From Lumbricus rubellus (Eukaryota > Annelida > Clitellata > Crassiclitellata > Lumbricidae): a stretch of DNA of 64,000 nt. The position numbers and the translations under genes are program-made. The notes below the pieces were generated by a model that was not told where the DNA came from, ran no database searches, and saw nothing but the letters and a program-made list of their open reading frames with translations. The stretch lies in contig OX243811.1 in assembly GCA_945859605.1 (NCBI GenBank), positions 54,276,113 to 54,340,112 of the forward strand. Direction: 5' to 3'. Each line of letters opens with the position of its first letter. The first letter of the stretch is position 1. This document shows, in pieces, positions 13,101 through 28,100 of this stretch.

Positions 13101-16100
13101 GTCGTTAAAACCAGAAATGTACAATGATATGAACATTCTAGTTAAATGCCGTGGCTATAATTAACAATAAATTCTAAATCCCTAGATTCCCTACACTAAC
13201 TGTTCTTTAAAATCCTTACTTGATTCCTCAGCTGTTTAATAACAGCTTTATTCCCCGTTCCATCCTTTTGTTTGTCTAGCATCAGCTGTGCATCGCGAAA
13301 CAAAGCCTTTGTTCTTCTCAGCGCCAGGCGAAGATTGATTTCCATGTCTAAAACCAGAAAAGAGTCAGAAATTAAAACACAATATCATCACGATTTTACA
13401 TCAGTTTAACTTTTTATCAGCTCTATCAGTTGTGCTCGTCAATCCTACGACTAATCAAAGTCCAACCAATGTTTTGTCTTTTCCAATCAAACTATCTCCA
13501 ACTTAAACCATAAATGTAACTGCCTAACTAACTTTTAATAAGGTCTAATTTCACACAATGCCTGAAATACAACCTGTAGGATGACTTATTTATTATCCAG
13601 TGATCGACATGGATGGCTATCTGTTTGTGATGGATACTGGTATCCAGGCTTTATCTACACCAAACTTGTGACAACTCTAACAATGAAGTCAAAAGGTTAG
13701 CACTGAAACTATACAAAATAAAGCAATTTCTTCCTTCTAATGTTTGAAACAAACCAAAGACTTGCCAGTATTTCGTGCTGGTGTCTGTTCCGCCAGCGTC
13801 TTCATCTTGTGCTCAAGTTCACGCTTCTCCTGATTTGCTTTCTGCCTTTCCTGACGTTCCTCCTCCAGATCAACCTCCAATGCCTTCAGCTGACAATGCA
13901 CAAATATCAGACAATGGACAATGAGTGCATTGTCACCTACTGGTGTTTTAATGCCAAAACCTATGATAGCAATGCAGTAGGGTAGGTAACAGCATGGAAA
14001 AAATTTCTGAATAAATGTCTTTTCATGACCAAAACTTTAAGTGAATTTTTGACACATTCCCAAACTTTGAAATGCAACAGATGTTAGATAAAAATGTTTG
14101 ACTGATGTGAATTAGATATAAAATTAAAATTTAACCAATTTCCTCATTATTAACCTTTTTCTGCATGGAACTTCTCAGGTCATCCAGATCCTGATCCCTC
14201 TCTTCCAATTCCTTCAAATGCTGCTGACGTACTCGTTCCTGCGCCATTTCCAACCGCAGTTTAGCCTGAAAACAATTCTCAACAATGTCAATAAAATCAA
14301 TGTCGATGATCCACGTGTGTATCATGCCGATACATATTGTGCTCAACTTGAAAAGATTTCACAATTAGAAAATTTTCAAAAGAAGTCAAATAAACAACTG
14401 GAAGTATCGTAACTTGCAAGTCATTCATTCATTCATTTCAAGAATTTATATAACACCCCTTCAAGAAATCCACTCAGAGGCGCTCCCAGTCCAACACCAC
14501 AGAGATACAAAAGGTTTTAAGAAGCCTGTAAAACACTGACAAGTCAACCCTAGGTAACAGAGGTATCTCCAACAGGAGACTATTCTGGACAGATGGACCT
14601 ACAACTGAGAAAGCATGATGCTGACAGGTTGATGTATCAACATGAGTGAACAACAGCTCTCCGGTAGAGTCAAGAGAAGTATATGAGCCCACAGATCCAT
14701 CGGTGCCAATGCAGGTTGCACGCACTTCAAAAGGAAAAGGACGAAACTAAGTAATACTGTTCAACTGATGATCATTCATAACCGACACACATGTTCTTAG
14801 TTAGAGAATGTTTTACCTGTTCCAACTGTTGGATTGTGCCAGCCTGTTCATCCAGCTCCTCTTCTTGTTCTCTCATCTTCTCTTCTAATTTATTCTTCAG
14901 CTGCTTCAGCTTCACGACCTGTCCATCAATAAATAACAACATACAATGTCATACATGTATAATTAATATGTGTATAAATGTTTGTATCTGCGCTTGCATA
15001 GGGTGAAGAACCTCACAACAGCGCAATGAACATGGCTCAGCTGTCTTAAAGAGTTTATATGAAAGCGTGTTCACAAGAACAATTGAGTGTTACTGGTAGA
15101 ATTCATATGTCATATACTAGTCATCATCATCATCATCATTACGGTCCATGGGCTCAGTGCCCGTTGGTGTCAATCGCATGTTTCACCGTCAGTCTCCACT
15201 TGTCTCTCATATACTAGTACAAATTGGTATTAATTATTGATATTATCGTATAAACCAGGTTTCATGGTTAATCAGTGGGACACAATAAAGCAAAACCACA
15301 AGCAAAAATGAGCACCAACTGACCTCTTGGCTGCCTTTGTCGCTCACGCTCATCTCTTCAAACTCCTTCTCCAGAAAATTAATCTTTCCCGTTTGAATTT
15401 CAAGATCCACTTTGGCTTCCTATTTCACAATGAAACAGATAAAAAAATTCACAAACACATATTTAAAGAAATGTCATTAAATAGTTGACAATTAACACTA
15501 AAGTCTCTGATGAGCATTGAGCAAGTAGTTAATTTCATGCAAGAGAATGGTTAACATTAAAAAATAACTAAGTTCACACACGATTTTGATTTAATCAACA
15601 AAAACTGACCAGTACTCTATGAGAACGTCACACATGAATAATAAATATTAAATCTGTTATTAAGGTCATGACTAATCCCTAATTAGTTGTTGGAATTCAA
15701 AATCAAGCTGCACAAACCATCTACCGGTAAAAATGCTCACAACTATCTCCATTGCTAGCATTAGCAATTAATTGACAGATATCATCCTAATATAAACATG
15801 AACATGCATGAATATATTTTGAAATAAACTAAAACTTGTTTTACGAAGCTCTCAAAAACAAAGTTCATGAATATACCCCATAAAACACGACACCTGTTTG
15901 CAAAGCTGCTAAAAAAACTGCTGTTGCAAAAAGTTAAATAAAAGTTACCTTCAATTCTTGTTCCGTTGAGTATTTCTGTCCAGCAATCTCATCTTTCTCT
16001 CGCTGTATTCTTTCGTGCTGCATCTTCTCAACCTGTAATGCATCGCTAACTTTCTGAAGCTCACTGTCAAATCTGAAAGATGAAAAAATAAGTGACATCA

Positions 16101-19100
16101 GCAAGAAGAATTCGTAACAAATGTTTCCAGTAACCGCGATTATCATTGTTCAGCAATTAATTAAGGTAGTAATATACACACACGTTCACACCAAAATGTG
16201 AATTTTAAGTGTGGATAGTCAATCTCCAGAAGATACAGTTTAATGTTCAAGTGCATGAAAGCCTGGAGCAAGGAGCTAAGTCTCTGCTCAGGTCTCGACT
16301 CATGCTCTCCAAATGAAACAAATTCTATAGCACACTTTAAAATGAAACAGACCAAGAAGCAAGGACAACTCGAGATCCTCAGCGTCTATTCTCCAAACAA
16401 ATTCAATTCTGAAATTACTTTCTCTGCTTCTTTTCCAGCTCTGCGTTTCGACCGAGTTGTTCTTCGAGGTGGAGACGCATGTCAACCATTTCCTGATTCA
16501 ATCGATCACACTTTCGCTTTGTAGACGTGATCATTTGACTTTGTTCGTCGTTAATAGATATGGCTTCGGCCAACTGAAACACAAATAAAAAAACCAGTTT
16601 TGATCATTTGTTTAATTACCAGAGAAAATTCATCTTAAACAACAAAGGCACAAGTAACTGAAATGATTCTGTTCATAACAAACGATACAAAATAATAATT
16701 AAATCAACCTTAAATTTTTGGATATCAATTCACTACAGCTCAGAAAGAAAGACATTAGCTTCAAACACAAAGACACATGTCTCTGTTTATTAGGAACTAC
16801 TATCATCCATCCTAGCTGGAAAACATAAGACATCTGAAAATTCTGCATGCTGATGAAAAACATGATAACAGATTTCGAAAATAGTAGATATATTTACAGT
16901 ATAAAGGTAAGCACAAAGTATGAAATGATATCAGTTTAACTCTGATCACCTTTCTCTCCAGTTGTCTCTTCACTGTTTCCATCCTCTCCACATCCTCTGC
17001 ATGTTGCTGCTCTAGTTTCCTCTTTGACAGATCTGCATCCCGACGAATTCTTCCCAGCTTCTGCTGATACTCTGTATCATCGACGTCATCATCATCATCA
17101 TCACTTCCAACATTACCAACTGAGCTAAGCAGCATCTGAGCATCTGCCAGCTCCATCTCTGTCTGGTGCTGCTGCTGTTGCACAGCGGCGAATTTCACCT
17201 AACAACGGAAACATAGAAGAAGATTAAGACATCGTCAATCAATTCCTAATTATAGTAAGAGCAATTTAAGTTTGCATTCTAATGTAGCAGGGTACTTCTA
17301 TAGCAGCATCGCCATAATGTTACAGCATCAACTGGTGGCTGCTTACTGCAGAAAAGCATACTGATGACTAACCTGGACTTCTTTGAGTTCCTTCTCCAGC
17401 CGATGTCGCTCTGACCTTTCGTTTTCCAACAGTTCTGACATCTGAATTGACGCGGAATTCTCCTCCTGGAAATCGCTCGTCATTTCCGACAACTGAAGGA
17501 AAAGAAACAAACCAACGATAAAGTAAAACTAAATTAAAGTAAATCTGTTTCAGCCACTCTTAAGAGGAGCAGTTCCTCAAGTTAGCACGGATCTTTTGGT
17601 TGATAGTCCAGCAAACTAATTGCTAGAGTGACCAGACAGACCATTGAATGTCAAATTTAGATATCCATAAAAATGAAGCATCTTAAGCCAAACAGAATGA
17701 GTTCATTTTTTACATTTCACGCAGGCCTGCTAGAACTTCACAAGATCAGATGAATAAAAATGAAGCATCTTAAGCCAAACAGAATAAGCTCTTTTTTACA
17801 TTTCATGTAGGCCTGCTAGAACTTCACAACAACAGATGAATAGAGCAAAATAACAGCACTGAGGAATGCTGAACTGATAGCAAGTAGCTAGTAAAAAGTT
17901 CATCAACAGTTCCCAAGATTAGTACGATGCACATCTACACAATTTATGCAAATTATAAATTGAACAAATGAACTTCATAGATTAACACTCTCAAATGACA
18001 GTCAATTGATTTTCATACTTATTGTGCAATGTGCATGTTACCTTGGCATCGAGTCTCTCAGCCGTCAGTTTATACTCCTGTCTTTCCTTCTCCGCCTTTT
18101 CCAGCTTGGCTTTCATTTGTTCCAGTTCCACCTAAAAACAGAAAATTTTAAAACACATAAAAAAACTGAACAAAAAAACTTGAAAGAAATTACAATTCAA
18201 TACAAGACTGGCATGAAGATTAAGTTCATGAATAAGAGGCAATAGATCTGCACTGTATAATAAAATTTCATCAACAAATAATGTGTATCCTTAACAAGTA
18301 TAGAAATCTGGTTTTCGGTGTATCTGCAGAGTAGAATAATTAGTCAACGTTACCTGACTGTCGTGCAGTTCAGCCTCTGTGCGATGAACGTCGAGCAGTG
18401 GCTTCACTTTCATGTACAGTCTCCACCACGACCATTCACGTATCGCCATCAGCTTCCGAACATTGCGCTGCATACAGGAAGCGGCCAAGTGTTGCAGCTG
18501 AAAAGAAAACAGTTGCAATTCTTCTTCTTCACGAATCACAAATTATTCCAGTGAGAAAATAAAATCAAAATCAATGTATTCAGAAATTTTCTAATTTAAA
18601 ACTGTTAAGGTTAAAGCTCACAATTCGGTATCAAATAAAAGAGCGGAAAGAAAATGCGATTGAATGTTTCTGTGTGAAGGAGCACCTCTACCTCTCACGT
18701 CAACTGAAGCCAAAGACCAAACCATATCATGGCAAGCTTTAGTGCAGTAAGACATTGCATGGATTCTCAAGTAAGAGCACAGAAATCTCAAAGTCAAGTC
18801 CTTTACATAAAACTGAACAGGTCTAAAAGATCACCAGATTCTCCTTGTAAAAATGTAAAGTTAAGCTTTCGAAACATACCATGGTGTGGTCAACTCAAAT
18901 CATGTTAAGCCAAAGGCTGAATTCTAACACTTAATTCAATTTTGGATTCAATAACAGCAGCTAGAGGCATTTTTTAACGCTTTTGTTACCTTTAATTTCC
19001 TCAGTTTCTGTAGACCTAGATGGCGACGGCAGACGGCCTGAAGGCTGACAACCCAATCAAGAACACAGTTCTCTCGCTTCGCATTCAAACGCGCCAGTCC

Positions 19101-22100
19101 ACCACTTCGCAGGAAAACCTTTCAACATCCAATCAATAGAAATTTCATTAACTGATTTGCTCGATCGATTGATGGTTAAATTTCATGACTGGCATCTGTC
19201 AAAATAGAACTAATCAATTAATATCCTAAATTCAAATTCGATTAACTGCTAAAATTTGGTTAATTGGCCCGTAAGGTACAAAATGAAAAACTTGTTCAAA
19301 TTTAGTCACTGCGTCAATTACTAGCAAAAAACCTCATGGTTGCCAAGCTGATTCTGGACATAAAACACAAGTTTAGATTTAATTAAATAATAATAGATAA
19401 AAAATAATGGCAATTGATTCAAATCATCAATTAAATTAGATAACACTTATATTTTATTTTCTGTATTACACAGACCATATACAATAATACACCAACAGAA
19501 AACATGTAGCTGCTGTTGATCGAAGATAAGATCGACTTTCAAAAGTGTAAAATTCACTGTACTCTAACCTGAGTTTCACCGATTCTAAACGAAGCCTTAT
19601 CATAGTCAAGCTTCTCCATCAGATGAATTACACCCTATTTCAACAAAAACACAAAAGCTCACTTGAATTTAAGTTACATACACACACACACACACACACC
19701 AGCTCCAGTCTGCATTCACCTGCGATGTCTGAGTAGCGGTTAAACAGCAAATATTCAGATCAGAGCCACATAAGCAGTACTTATTGGAAGCGGCTGTAAA
19801 GGTCCTAAATACATTTTCCTTAAACAGGCTTATGACACTAACATCATAATGACCCCCCCCCCAGAAAATTGAATCGCCTTCCATTTCTAACTCATTATTC
19901 AAGATATCCTAATATACCTAGATGCATTTTTTTTATTTATACACCTGAATGACCAAAGTATGCATTTTTATCTTTTTTGTCCGACTTAATCACCTGTGAA
20001 ATTACAATAATCTAATCACAGTCTGTCTACTCATAATCCAATGATCTTTTAGAATTATTATTCGCAACAAGAAACTCAGCGAATTTTTACAGAACATGTA
20101 AGAAGTTCTCCACAAATGCAAACTGCACAATAATTATATCACTGACACTGCTGAACAGCATAACTATAATATAATGTTAGATCTGACCTGCTTTGTATCA
20201 AGAAAGCTTTCTGCTGTTGGCCTTTCACTTTGTTGAATTAGAATTTCAAATCGCCGTAGAAATTCGTGGAATGGAAGATGTTCTGGGTAACCTAAAACAC
20301 GCAGCAGCATAAATTCTTTGTTCACCGGTCTATGGCATCCAGATATGGACTTAAACAAATTGCTACAATTTCATATAAAAATCAATTGATGAAAGATAAG
20401 AACACATAAATACTTTCCTACTTTCATTAGGATCACTAGTTACTTTAACAGTTCACCATGTGAAATTTTACAGACACTATAAAATAATGAAACTTAAGTA
20501 CTAAAAGTGATAGCTTTAAATTAACTTAAAGAATAAAACATCATTTAGCTGCAGATGAAAAGATATAGTAAACTTGACCCACGATAAGCATGAGTTGAGA
20601 GAGAACAACAAATACTGCAAATTTGTCTCATCTCCAAAACTTTGGAATTCAAAAACCGATAAAAAATATAATATTATTGCAACCTCCTTACTACAGTGGA
20701 AAAATTTACATGGTTTTGCCTTCCTCAACTAAATTAATAAAAATGCCTAAAGTTAAAAAGATTGTTTACCTTGTCTGTATAACCGGACCGCTGGCAGTAC
20801 CTCCGCCCCTCGCAACTGCTCTCTGACAAGCGGAACGTCAAGCGCTGCTTCTTCCAACAGAAATGATTTATTCTGAGGAGTCGATGGAGTCGAAGACATT
20901 TTCAGTTCACAAAGTCCGGCATCTGGTTGTGGCAGAAAGCAGTGAACAAAATGCATCTGAGTTTTGCCCAGCAGATCGACGACCATGTTCTACAAAAACA
21001 AAGAAAATCTTCCAAATTAATTTCAAGCACGCAAATAGCTTAAAAGCGTACTGAATGTCAGCAGACACTAATAATATAGAAGATCATAATGCTGGTCGAA
21101 GCCTTTTTCTCCATTAGACAATTTTTATAATAAAAGATTTTAATGTGGTAATTTAGGAAGTTAGAAACTGAAGAATGCTGATCAACAGAAACTTGTGTCA
21201 TACTATCAATCCAATATAGTTACCGGGATGGGTGAAATTTAATAGCAATAGATAATTCTGTATAAATTATCCATGATTAAGAGGTGTGCATTTCTTTAGG
21301 ACTTGTTTTTATGCTAATTGACTTACCAATGTAAAGTTGTTCAACAATAGCATATAGTACAATTAGTATGAATAGTACAAAGCAGGAAATTAAGAACACT
21401 GGTATTATTCACAGAGATTTCTAAATATAAATCTCTCAATTTCACTCTGTGTAGGCTACCACTAGAATCATTAGTGCTTTAGGGCCAAGAAATTTGTTAA
21501 AAACCACAAAGTAGTAGTTGAAAATAGACCTGTCAATTTTCTAAAAGGATCAAGTGCCCTTCTTAGCTCTATTTGTCACCTTGTCACCTTGTGCCATCGA
21601 TTCTTGGAACCTTAGCGACCGCTGTGATAAACCTTCTCCATGTGTTACGATCTTCCGTCGCGTCTCTCAATTCCTCCAGTTTCATCTTTGTTCTCTCGTG
21701 TATTTCTTCCATCCACCTTCTTCTTGGGCGTCCTCTCTTCCTTTTTCCCTCTCCGCAGGCCAACATCATCTCCTTTTCCAAGCCGTTTGCTCGCATCACA
21801 TGTCCAAAGAACGCCATTTTCTGCCTTGCCGCTCTCTGTTCCAATGACATATTCCCTCTTGATTGTCCGATCTCTTGTAATACGGATTCATTTGTTCTTT
21901 TTTCAATCCACGAAGTTCTTAATACCTTCCTCCATATCCACATTTCGCAAGCATCGATTTTCCTTTCTAAGGCCTTTGTTTTTGTCCACGTTTCACATCC
22001 ATACAGCACCACTGGGAATATCATTGCCTTTACAATTCTTGTCTTCGTCATTAGGCTCACGTGTTTATCCTTCCATATTTTCTCCAGCCCCTTCGCTGCC

Positions 22101-25100
22101 GTCTTTCCCAAAGCTATCCTTCGTCGTATCTCTCTGTCACATCCACCATCGCTTTCTATCATGGCTCCCAAGAAGCAGAAACTTGTCACCACCTCCAACT
22201 CCTCCCCGTCCACTTCAAAGCTTGTCCATTTCTCTGTTGTCATGATCTTGGTCTTCTTTAAGTTGAAAAACAATCCTGCTTTCTCACTTTCTGCTTGTAG
22301 TTTTCTGATGATAGCTTTTAAATCCTCTTTTTCCCCTGCCTATTTGTAGGCGCCCATAATTACCATTTACTGGTAAGTAAATTTCAATTTCAAAGAGAAA
22401 AAACATGAACCTACCATTTCACGCTTAAGCTGGAATGACAGTCCCCTTCGTTTGAGACTGCTAGCACCTCTACGCATGCTGCCAGCTCGCCTCAGCCCCA
22501 CAGAGGAAGAACCATCCAAGATGAGACTAATGCCATCAGCACCATCATTACCAAACAGAGTACGTATGACTGATCTAAAGAATTAACCAAACAACTCAAC
22601 TGGTCAAGCCACCTGTTGAACAGCTAATTAAACAACAAAGAGCATCCCGAGTTCTTGATACAAATTGATCAGCCAACTTACAGGAGGTAACGTCGGAAAA
22701 ACTTTAAAGCTCAAGTTCACTTTATTTTTTGGAATAAATGAATTACAGATGAAATCATAAGATTTTTGGCAGCTACAACAACGCCTTGAAAATATTTTCA
22801 AGAGAGCAAAAAGTTTTATTTAAATTACGGTCTGTTTGTGAATCTAATTCCAGTTTAATAAAATTCCGCTATGAACATAAATGAATCCAAACAGACTTTA
22901 TCCCCAAACAGCAGAAATCAATGAAAGATAACTCTGCCGCGTTTTAGCTGCTGAATATGTACACAATCAATGCAAAGTAGAGACATAAATCATCCACTTC
23001 AAGAAATCGTATCTCTGACTTAGCACTGCACTGTTTTGTCAACATGTCCTTGTAAAAGACATATGGCATGTCATGGCGCAGTAAAATCATTCTTTTCATC
23101 GTAATCATAATCATCATTGGAACCATTACAACGGTTACCTACTTCTTAGACTGGTGCAGGATTTGTGTAACTGGTTCCCTGGATATTAAGCTGTTTCTGA
23201 AAGTTCTCAGCCATCCGCTGACACTGTAACATACGGAATTGGTGCCTTGCAAATGGTTGATGACAAATGACTCCACTGTTGGTCCCTTACGCAGTTGGTT
23301 AGTACCTGTTTAAAAACAAAACAGAATTACCAATGTCTCCAAGTTACGACTACAAAATACACATATTGTAATTTAATTCATGAGACAGTCATTAAAATTG
23401 CAGCATTCGTTTTTAGTTTCTAATAACTTCATCTGGGTTTAATGAAGAATTAATGACGGCTGTGAGGAAACAAACAGATGAGATGACACACAGAGAAGAG
23501 CAGAGTGACTGACCAGACAACAGAGTCTCGAGGAGAGAACTGTCCGTAGAACCAGATCCAGTGTCATCTTCAATCATTCCAAGAAGACCTTTCGACTGAA
23601 TCGCAGTCAATCGTTGACCCTCAATCAAACAAAACACAACAATAGTCAACTCATGACAATGACTACATTTGATTCAGGAAACTTTTTCTTACAGTAAATT
23701 CTATAGCCAACATTATTAAAATACACTTGTAATATACAACGAATTCTGACACACAACGATGTGAATATATAGATCCATAATTATAATCTAATACAGTACT
23801 CAGCATTGTAATAACAGAACATACTACATGATTTTCGAGATAATCAACTAATCACACTCTCAAATACGTTTGAATCAGAGGCTCACTTTTAAAAAGACTG
23901 GAAAGAATTATTGACTTACCACAGGCTCCGGTTGGCCATCGATCAAGTGGACGACTGAAGATGGAGAAACTTCTAATTCATAGCCACAGTCTACATTCTC
24001 CTACAAAGATTCAAATAAGTCTTAAAAAATATATGCAGAAAGATGAGAACAAACTGGATCAGAAAATAAAGAATCTAAATACAGCTTCAGTTAAAAAATA
24101 TGATGGACTGTCTTGTTTTTGTGTGCACAGTGCACTGCACAGTGCACACCCTTCCAATTAATTATGAGACCCCAGCTAAGGATGCGTCGAATATTCAACT
24201 ACAATGACCATGCCGTTCTTCTCTGTAAAACTTCATGGCTATTCACACAAGTTACATAAGGCAGAGATACCATACATATTCAGATATACACACCACAACA
24301 ATATTAATTTTCGAATGGTCATAACTGGTCATTGAGACTTGAAATACTTAGACTATATACTCCAGCAATTTGTTGTGAGATAATATTAGTAATGCTTGCA
24401 GTTGCCCAATTACACACCCATTAGTACACATGTGATGTCATGCATGAACACATATTTTTAATTTCATAGCAAATAATTATGATACATCATTTACCCGAGT
24501 ATAGAGTTCCTTCTCAGACACCAAAATGGTTTCATGGTAGAGCAGCTGAAGTCGTTCGTGTACGTAGTTATGGCAGAGGTCTTCAAGCGTGGCACCAGTC
24601 TGCCGGTTGCAGGACGCTGGATTTCGGAATCCAGGAAAGTCAAAGATAAGAACAGAAGCGGTTGGTCGAATATTGGAAGACAGAGATCTGCTCAAATGAC
24701 CAGCAAAACAGTCAATAAAACAGATGTTCGATAAAAGAGTTCAAAAACAGCAAATAGAAGAAGAATTGTGTCCACATAATGTTTTTCAACCAATTAATCA
24801 GCCAATCAATCAATCATTCAATCAATCAATCTTAAAAAGTACTTGAAAAGTACTAGATAATTATGTCAAGCCTTAAAGTACAAAAACAAAAAACGGTGTA
24901 TGTAACAGAGGTCATGATGTTCACTGCACCAGAGAAAAAAATTGCTTCTCAATTGAAATTTCCTTTTCAATTGTCTGTCACCTTGCAAATTTAACTGACC
25001 AAAAGCTACTGATGCTTAATGTATTTTTTTATGGTGACATACATGATGGCATATCTGAGTGTACAACCTCGGTGCCATAATCTCAAATGAAGCTAAGTTG

Positions 25101-28100
25101 CAGGTTAAAAAGAATAATGTGAATACCAGCTTAGTCAATATTCTAACAGAGTTAGATCACATTTGTTAAGGCTGATGTCTTAGCATTCTGCCAGTTATCA
25201 CCCACTTGCCTGTTTATCAAAGTCACCAAAGCCTGGAATACTTCAAAATACAAATCCATTGCAAATCTTTCTAGATCATCTGCAGCAGAAAGTGCATCTG
25301 ACCCATCGCCACCCATCGAAGGCCTACAAATAAAACAAAACAAAGTCTTTAAGAAGCAAAACAACCCGAAAGATTGAAGGATCCACAAAACATTGAAAAC
25401 ATACAAAATCATGTTTGCAAACCTAACCAGATATATGATTCTCAACTTGGTGAATCATAGACAAATTTATGTAAAATTGTGCTGAATGACAAGTATACCT
25501 ATACTCAATCACTATGAGACAATGTCAGGTATAGACAAGGTGTACAGTAACGTAAGATGGCATAACAGCATGCTAAGGCAGGATGATATCAGATAAAGAA
25601 AAGACAGTAATTTCTGATTTATTACACACTTTTAAATTGGATGTATAGTAACTATGTCAAAAGATCTTTTGGGTCAACAGCTGCAAATGGTAATAAGGGT
25701 AATAACAAAGATTTTTCCAACAACTGGCTCATGCTTCAACTGAAAGATTTTGATAAGCCATACTCTTGCTTCTACAATGAACTTATGCGTGTTTACTACT
25801 GTTTAGCAACTCAACTGATGGTTAACTTGATCGTATGTGCTAACTTGAACTCCCAGAAAGCGCCATTGAAATACTATGGCTAAGGAATCTGGTGATCAAT
25901 GATAAAAACTTTGCAATATAGGAACCTGACCAGTGACCATATTGAATGAATCGCAGTGCAATACCTGTGCAAAGACATGCTTTTCTGCTGCGGCTGCTGC
26001 TGCAGGGAGCGTCCAAAGATGACTTTCAGCAAATCATCAACACTTGTTCCAAGAATCTCGGCGGCAAACTGACCATGTGCCGGACGAGCAAACAAGAAGT
26101 TGCCATTCTGTCCTATAAAGGAAACGAACATCATTTCAAAATGTATTGTGGACACAACAAAAGAAAACTTATTAAACAGAATTGAAATAATTGATTCAAA
26201 ACGAATTCTACTTAATGAACTATGAAAGTACAAGGTCAAAATTCCAGCCCATGCAAAACTTCAAATGTCACTTTCATAACATGTCCCTAAATTAACCCAA
26301 TTCCTACTAATATCATAAACAATCAATTGCTAATAATCTGAAGACATTCATTGTCGATACAAGAAGCAGCGACTTAAATGGATAAATTATTCTATAAACA
26401 CATGCATAACATTGCATATATGAAACATAAGAAAGAGAGACAACTAACGATTTTATGCAAAAAATGAGATCTTAAAAACACTAGTCGTCATTTTACTTAC
26501 ACTGAAAATGCTCACATGTGTTTAATTACAGGTGTTGAGCCATCTCTTTGCTCACCTTTAATTGTACCTGCCACTCCAAGGTGATATATAGAGGCAAAGA
26601 TGCTGTAGAGAGCCTTTCTTTCATGTTCTGTCACTGCCAGTGTGCTCAGAGCATTGTCTATCGAGTGCCAGGATTTTATGGCCGTCTGGCAGTCCTCAGC
26701 TCTCTGCAGTGGGGTCATGAAAAGACAATGTTCAGACAGATTGTCCAGATGAAGTTCTTTTCTAAAAATAGTTTCACATCAGAAAGTCAATAGTAAAAAC
26801 TTACTGATAGACTTAGATGCATTTTTATTTAACACAAGTTCATCAATGAGGAAAAAGCCCTTGGTTAGAGAAATTTTTCAGTTGAAGCAGTGATGGAAAA
26901 AAGTTCCTTCTCTGACAATACATGATCATCCTTTTCATAAAATGCTCTAATCTGCAGTAATTTAATCAATTTGTGGAGATATAATCAAAGATCAAATGGA
27001 AACATTAGCCATTCACTTCAAGCGAAACCGTCTAAATTATTATTTCTACATTAAAAGCCAGTATGTAATGACAACGAATCAACTGATGTCACAAATGTGC
27101 ATAAAGGTCTACAAAGTAAGTGTCTGAGCATGGAACATAGTCAAGTGCACAGGGATTCCACCCTATGTCACACACATAAGATGTCACAACTGACTAAAAA
27201 TTATCCACCATGTCATCTTATCTTCATAAATAATCAGACTTTATATCAGTCAAAAAATTTAATATAGATAGATGAGAAGATGCTGACCTCAAGTTTGAAT
27301 CAATGCCAGCCAACATCTGGTAGAAAACATGGAATGTTGGTTCACCATCTGGTCTACGAACCAGGCGTGCTTTCTCCAGCATGACAGCCTGTGCAACAAC
27401 AATCAAGATATGGCTTACACACTTTGAAGGAGTTAAAGCAACTGGACAGCACTAATTATGATTTCAAAATGCGATCTTTGAAGGCGAGCTCTGAAAACGG
27501 AAAAAATATTTACAAACTTTTTATTTGCGTGGAAATCTACTATAAAAAACTTAACCAAGAAAGCACAGGATATTGATATTAACAGTTCAAAAATTTATTT
27601 AGGAAGAGGAAGGATCCTAAGAACATAACCTTATGTTTCATTTCTGAAGAATCACTGAAACTCTTGCCAAGTCACTCACTATCAATTTACAGAACGCAAT
27701 TGTTTATTTCTTACAGCACATTTACATAATGCCCCTTTCGTAAACTTCAACCACACAGCAGCAGCTGCAGCAATACATATAATGTTTTCTTATCATTACC
27801 TGTATGGCCACTGAGGTCAACTGTCCACCAGAGTCAAAATGTGCAGAAGTGATCTGAGTGAAATTGGATGTACTTGTATTCATAATGGTCCGACTGTTTC
27901 CCACAGCATCCAGCACAGTAAAGCAAGCATTCAACTTATCAACTGAAATAAAAACAAAAGACACATTTAATATTCACACCAAATAACAGTGTGGATTCAT
28001 CGATGTGCCAGTGCAATCAGCGTTAAGTGGTGTTATGTCTCCAAGGCCAATAACTTAATACACCATTATGGTAAATTCACCAGTGCAAGAACTGCAATGT

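Noticed and set aside
21573..22349. 258-codon plus-strand frame
   Set aside because: It is the antisense shadow of the LINE reverse transcriptase frame on the minus strand.
24118..24150. GTGCACAGTGCACTGCACAG region as a long palindrome
   Set aside because: The two halves are not perfect inverses; it is a short direct and inverted GTGCAC repeat with no wider structure.
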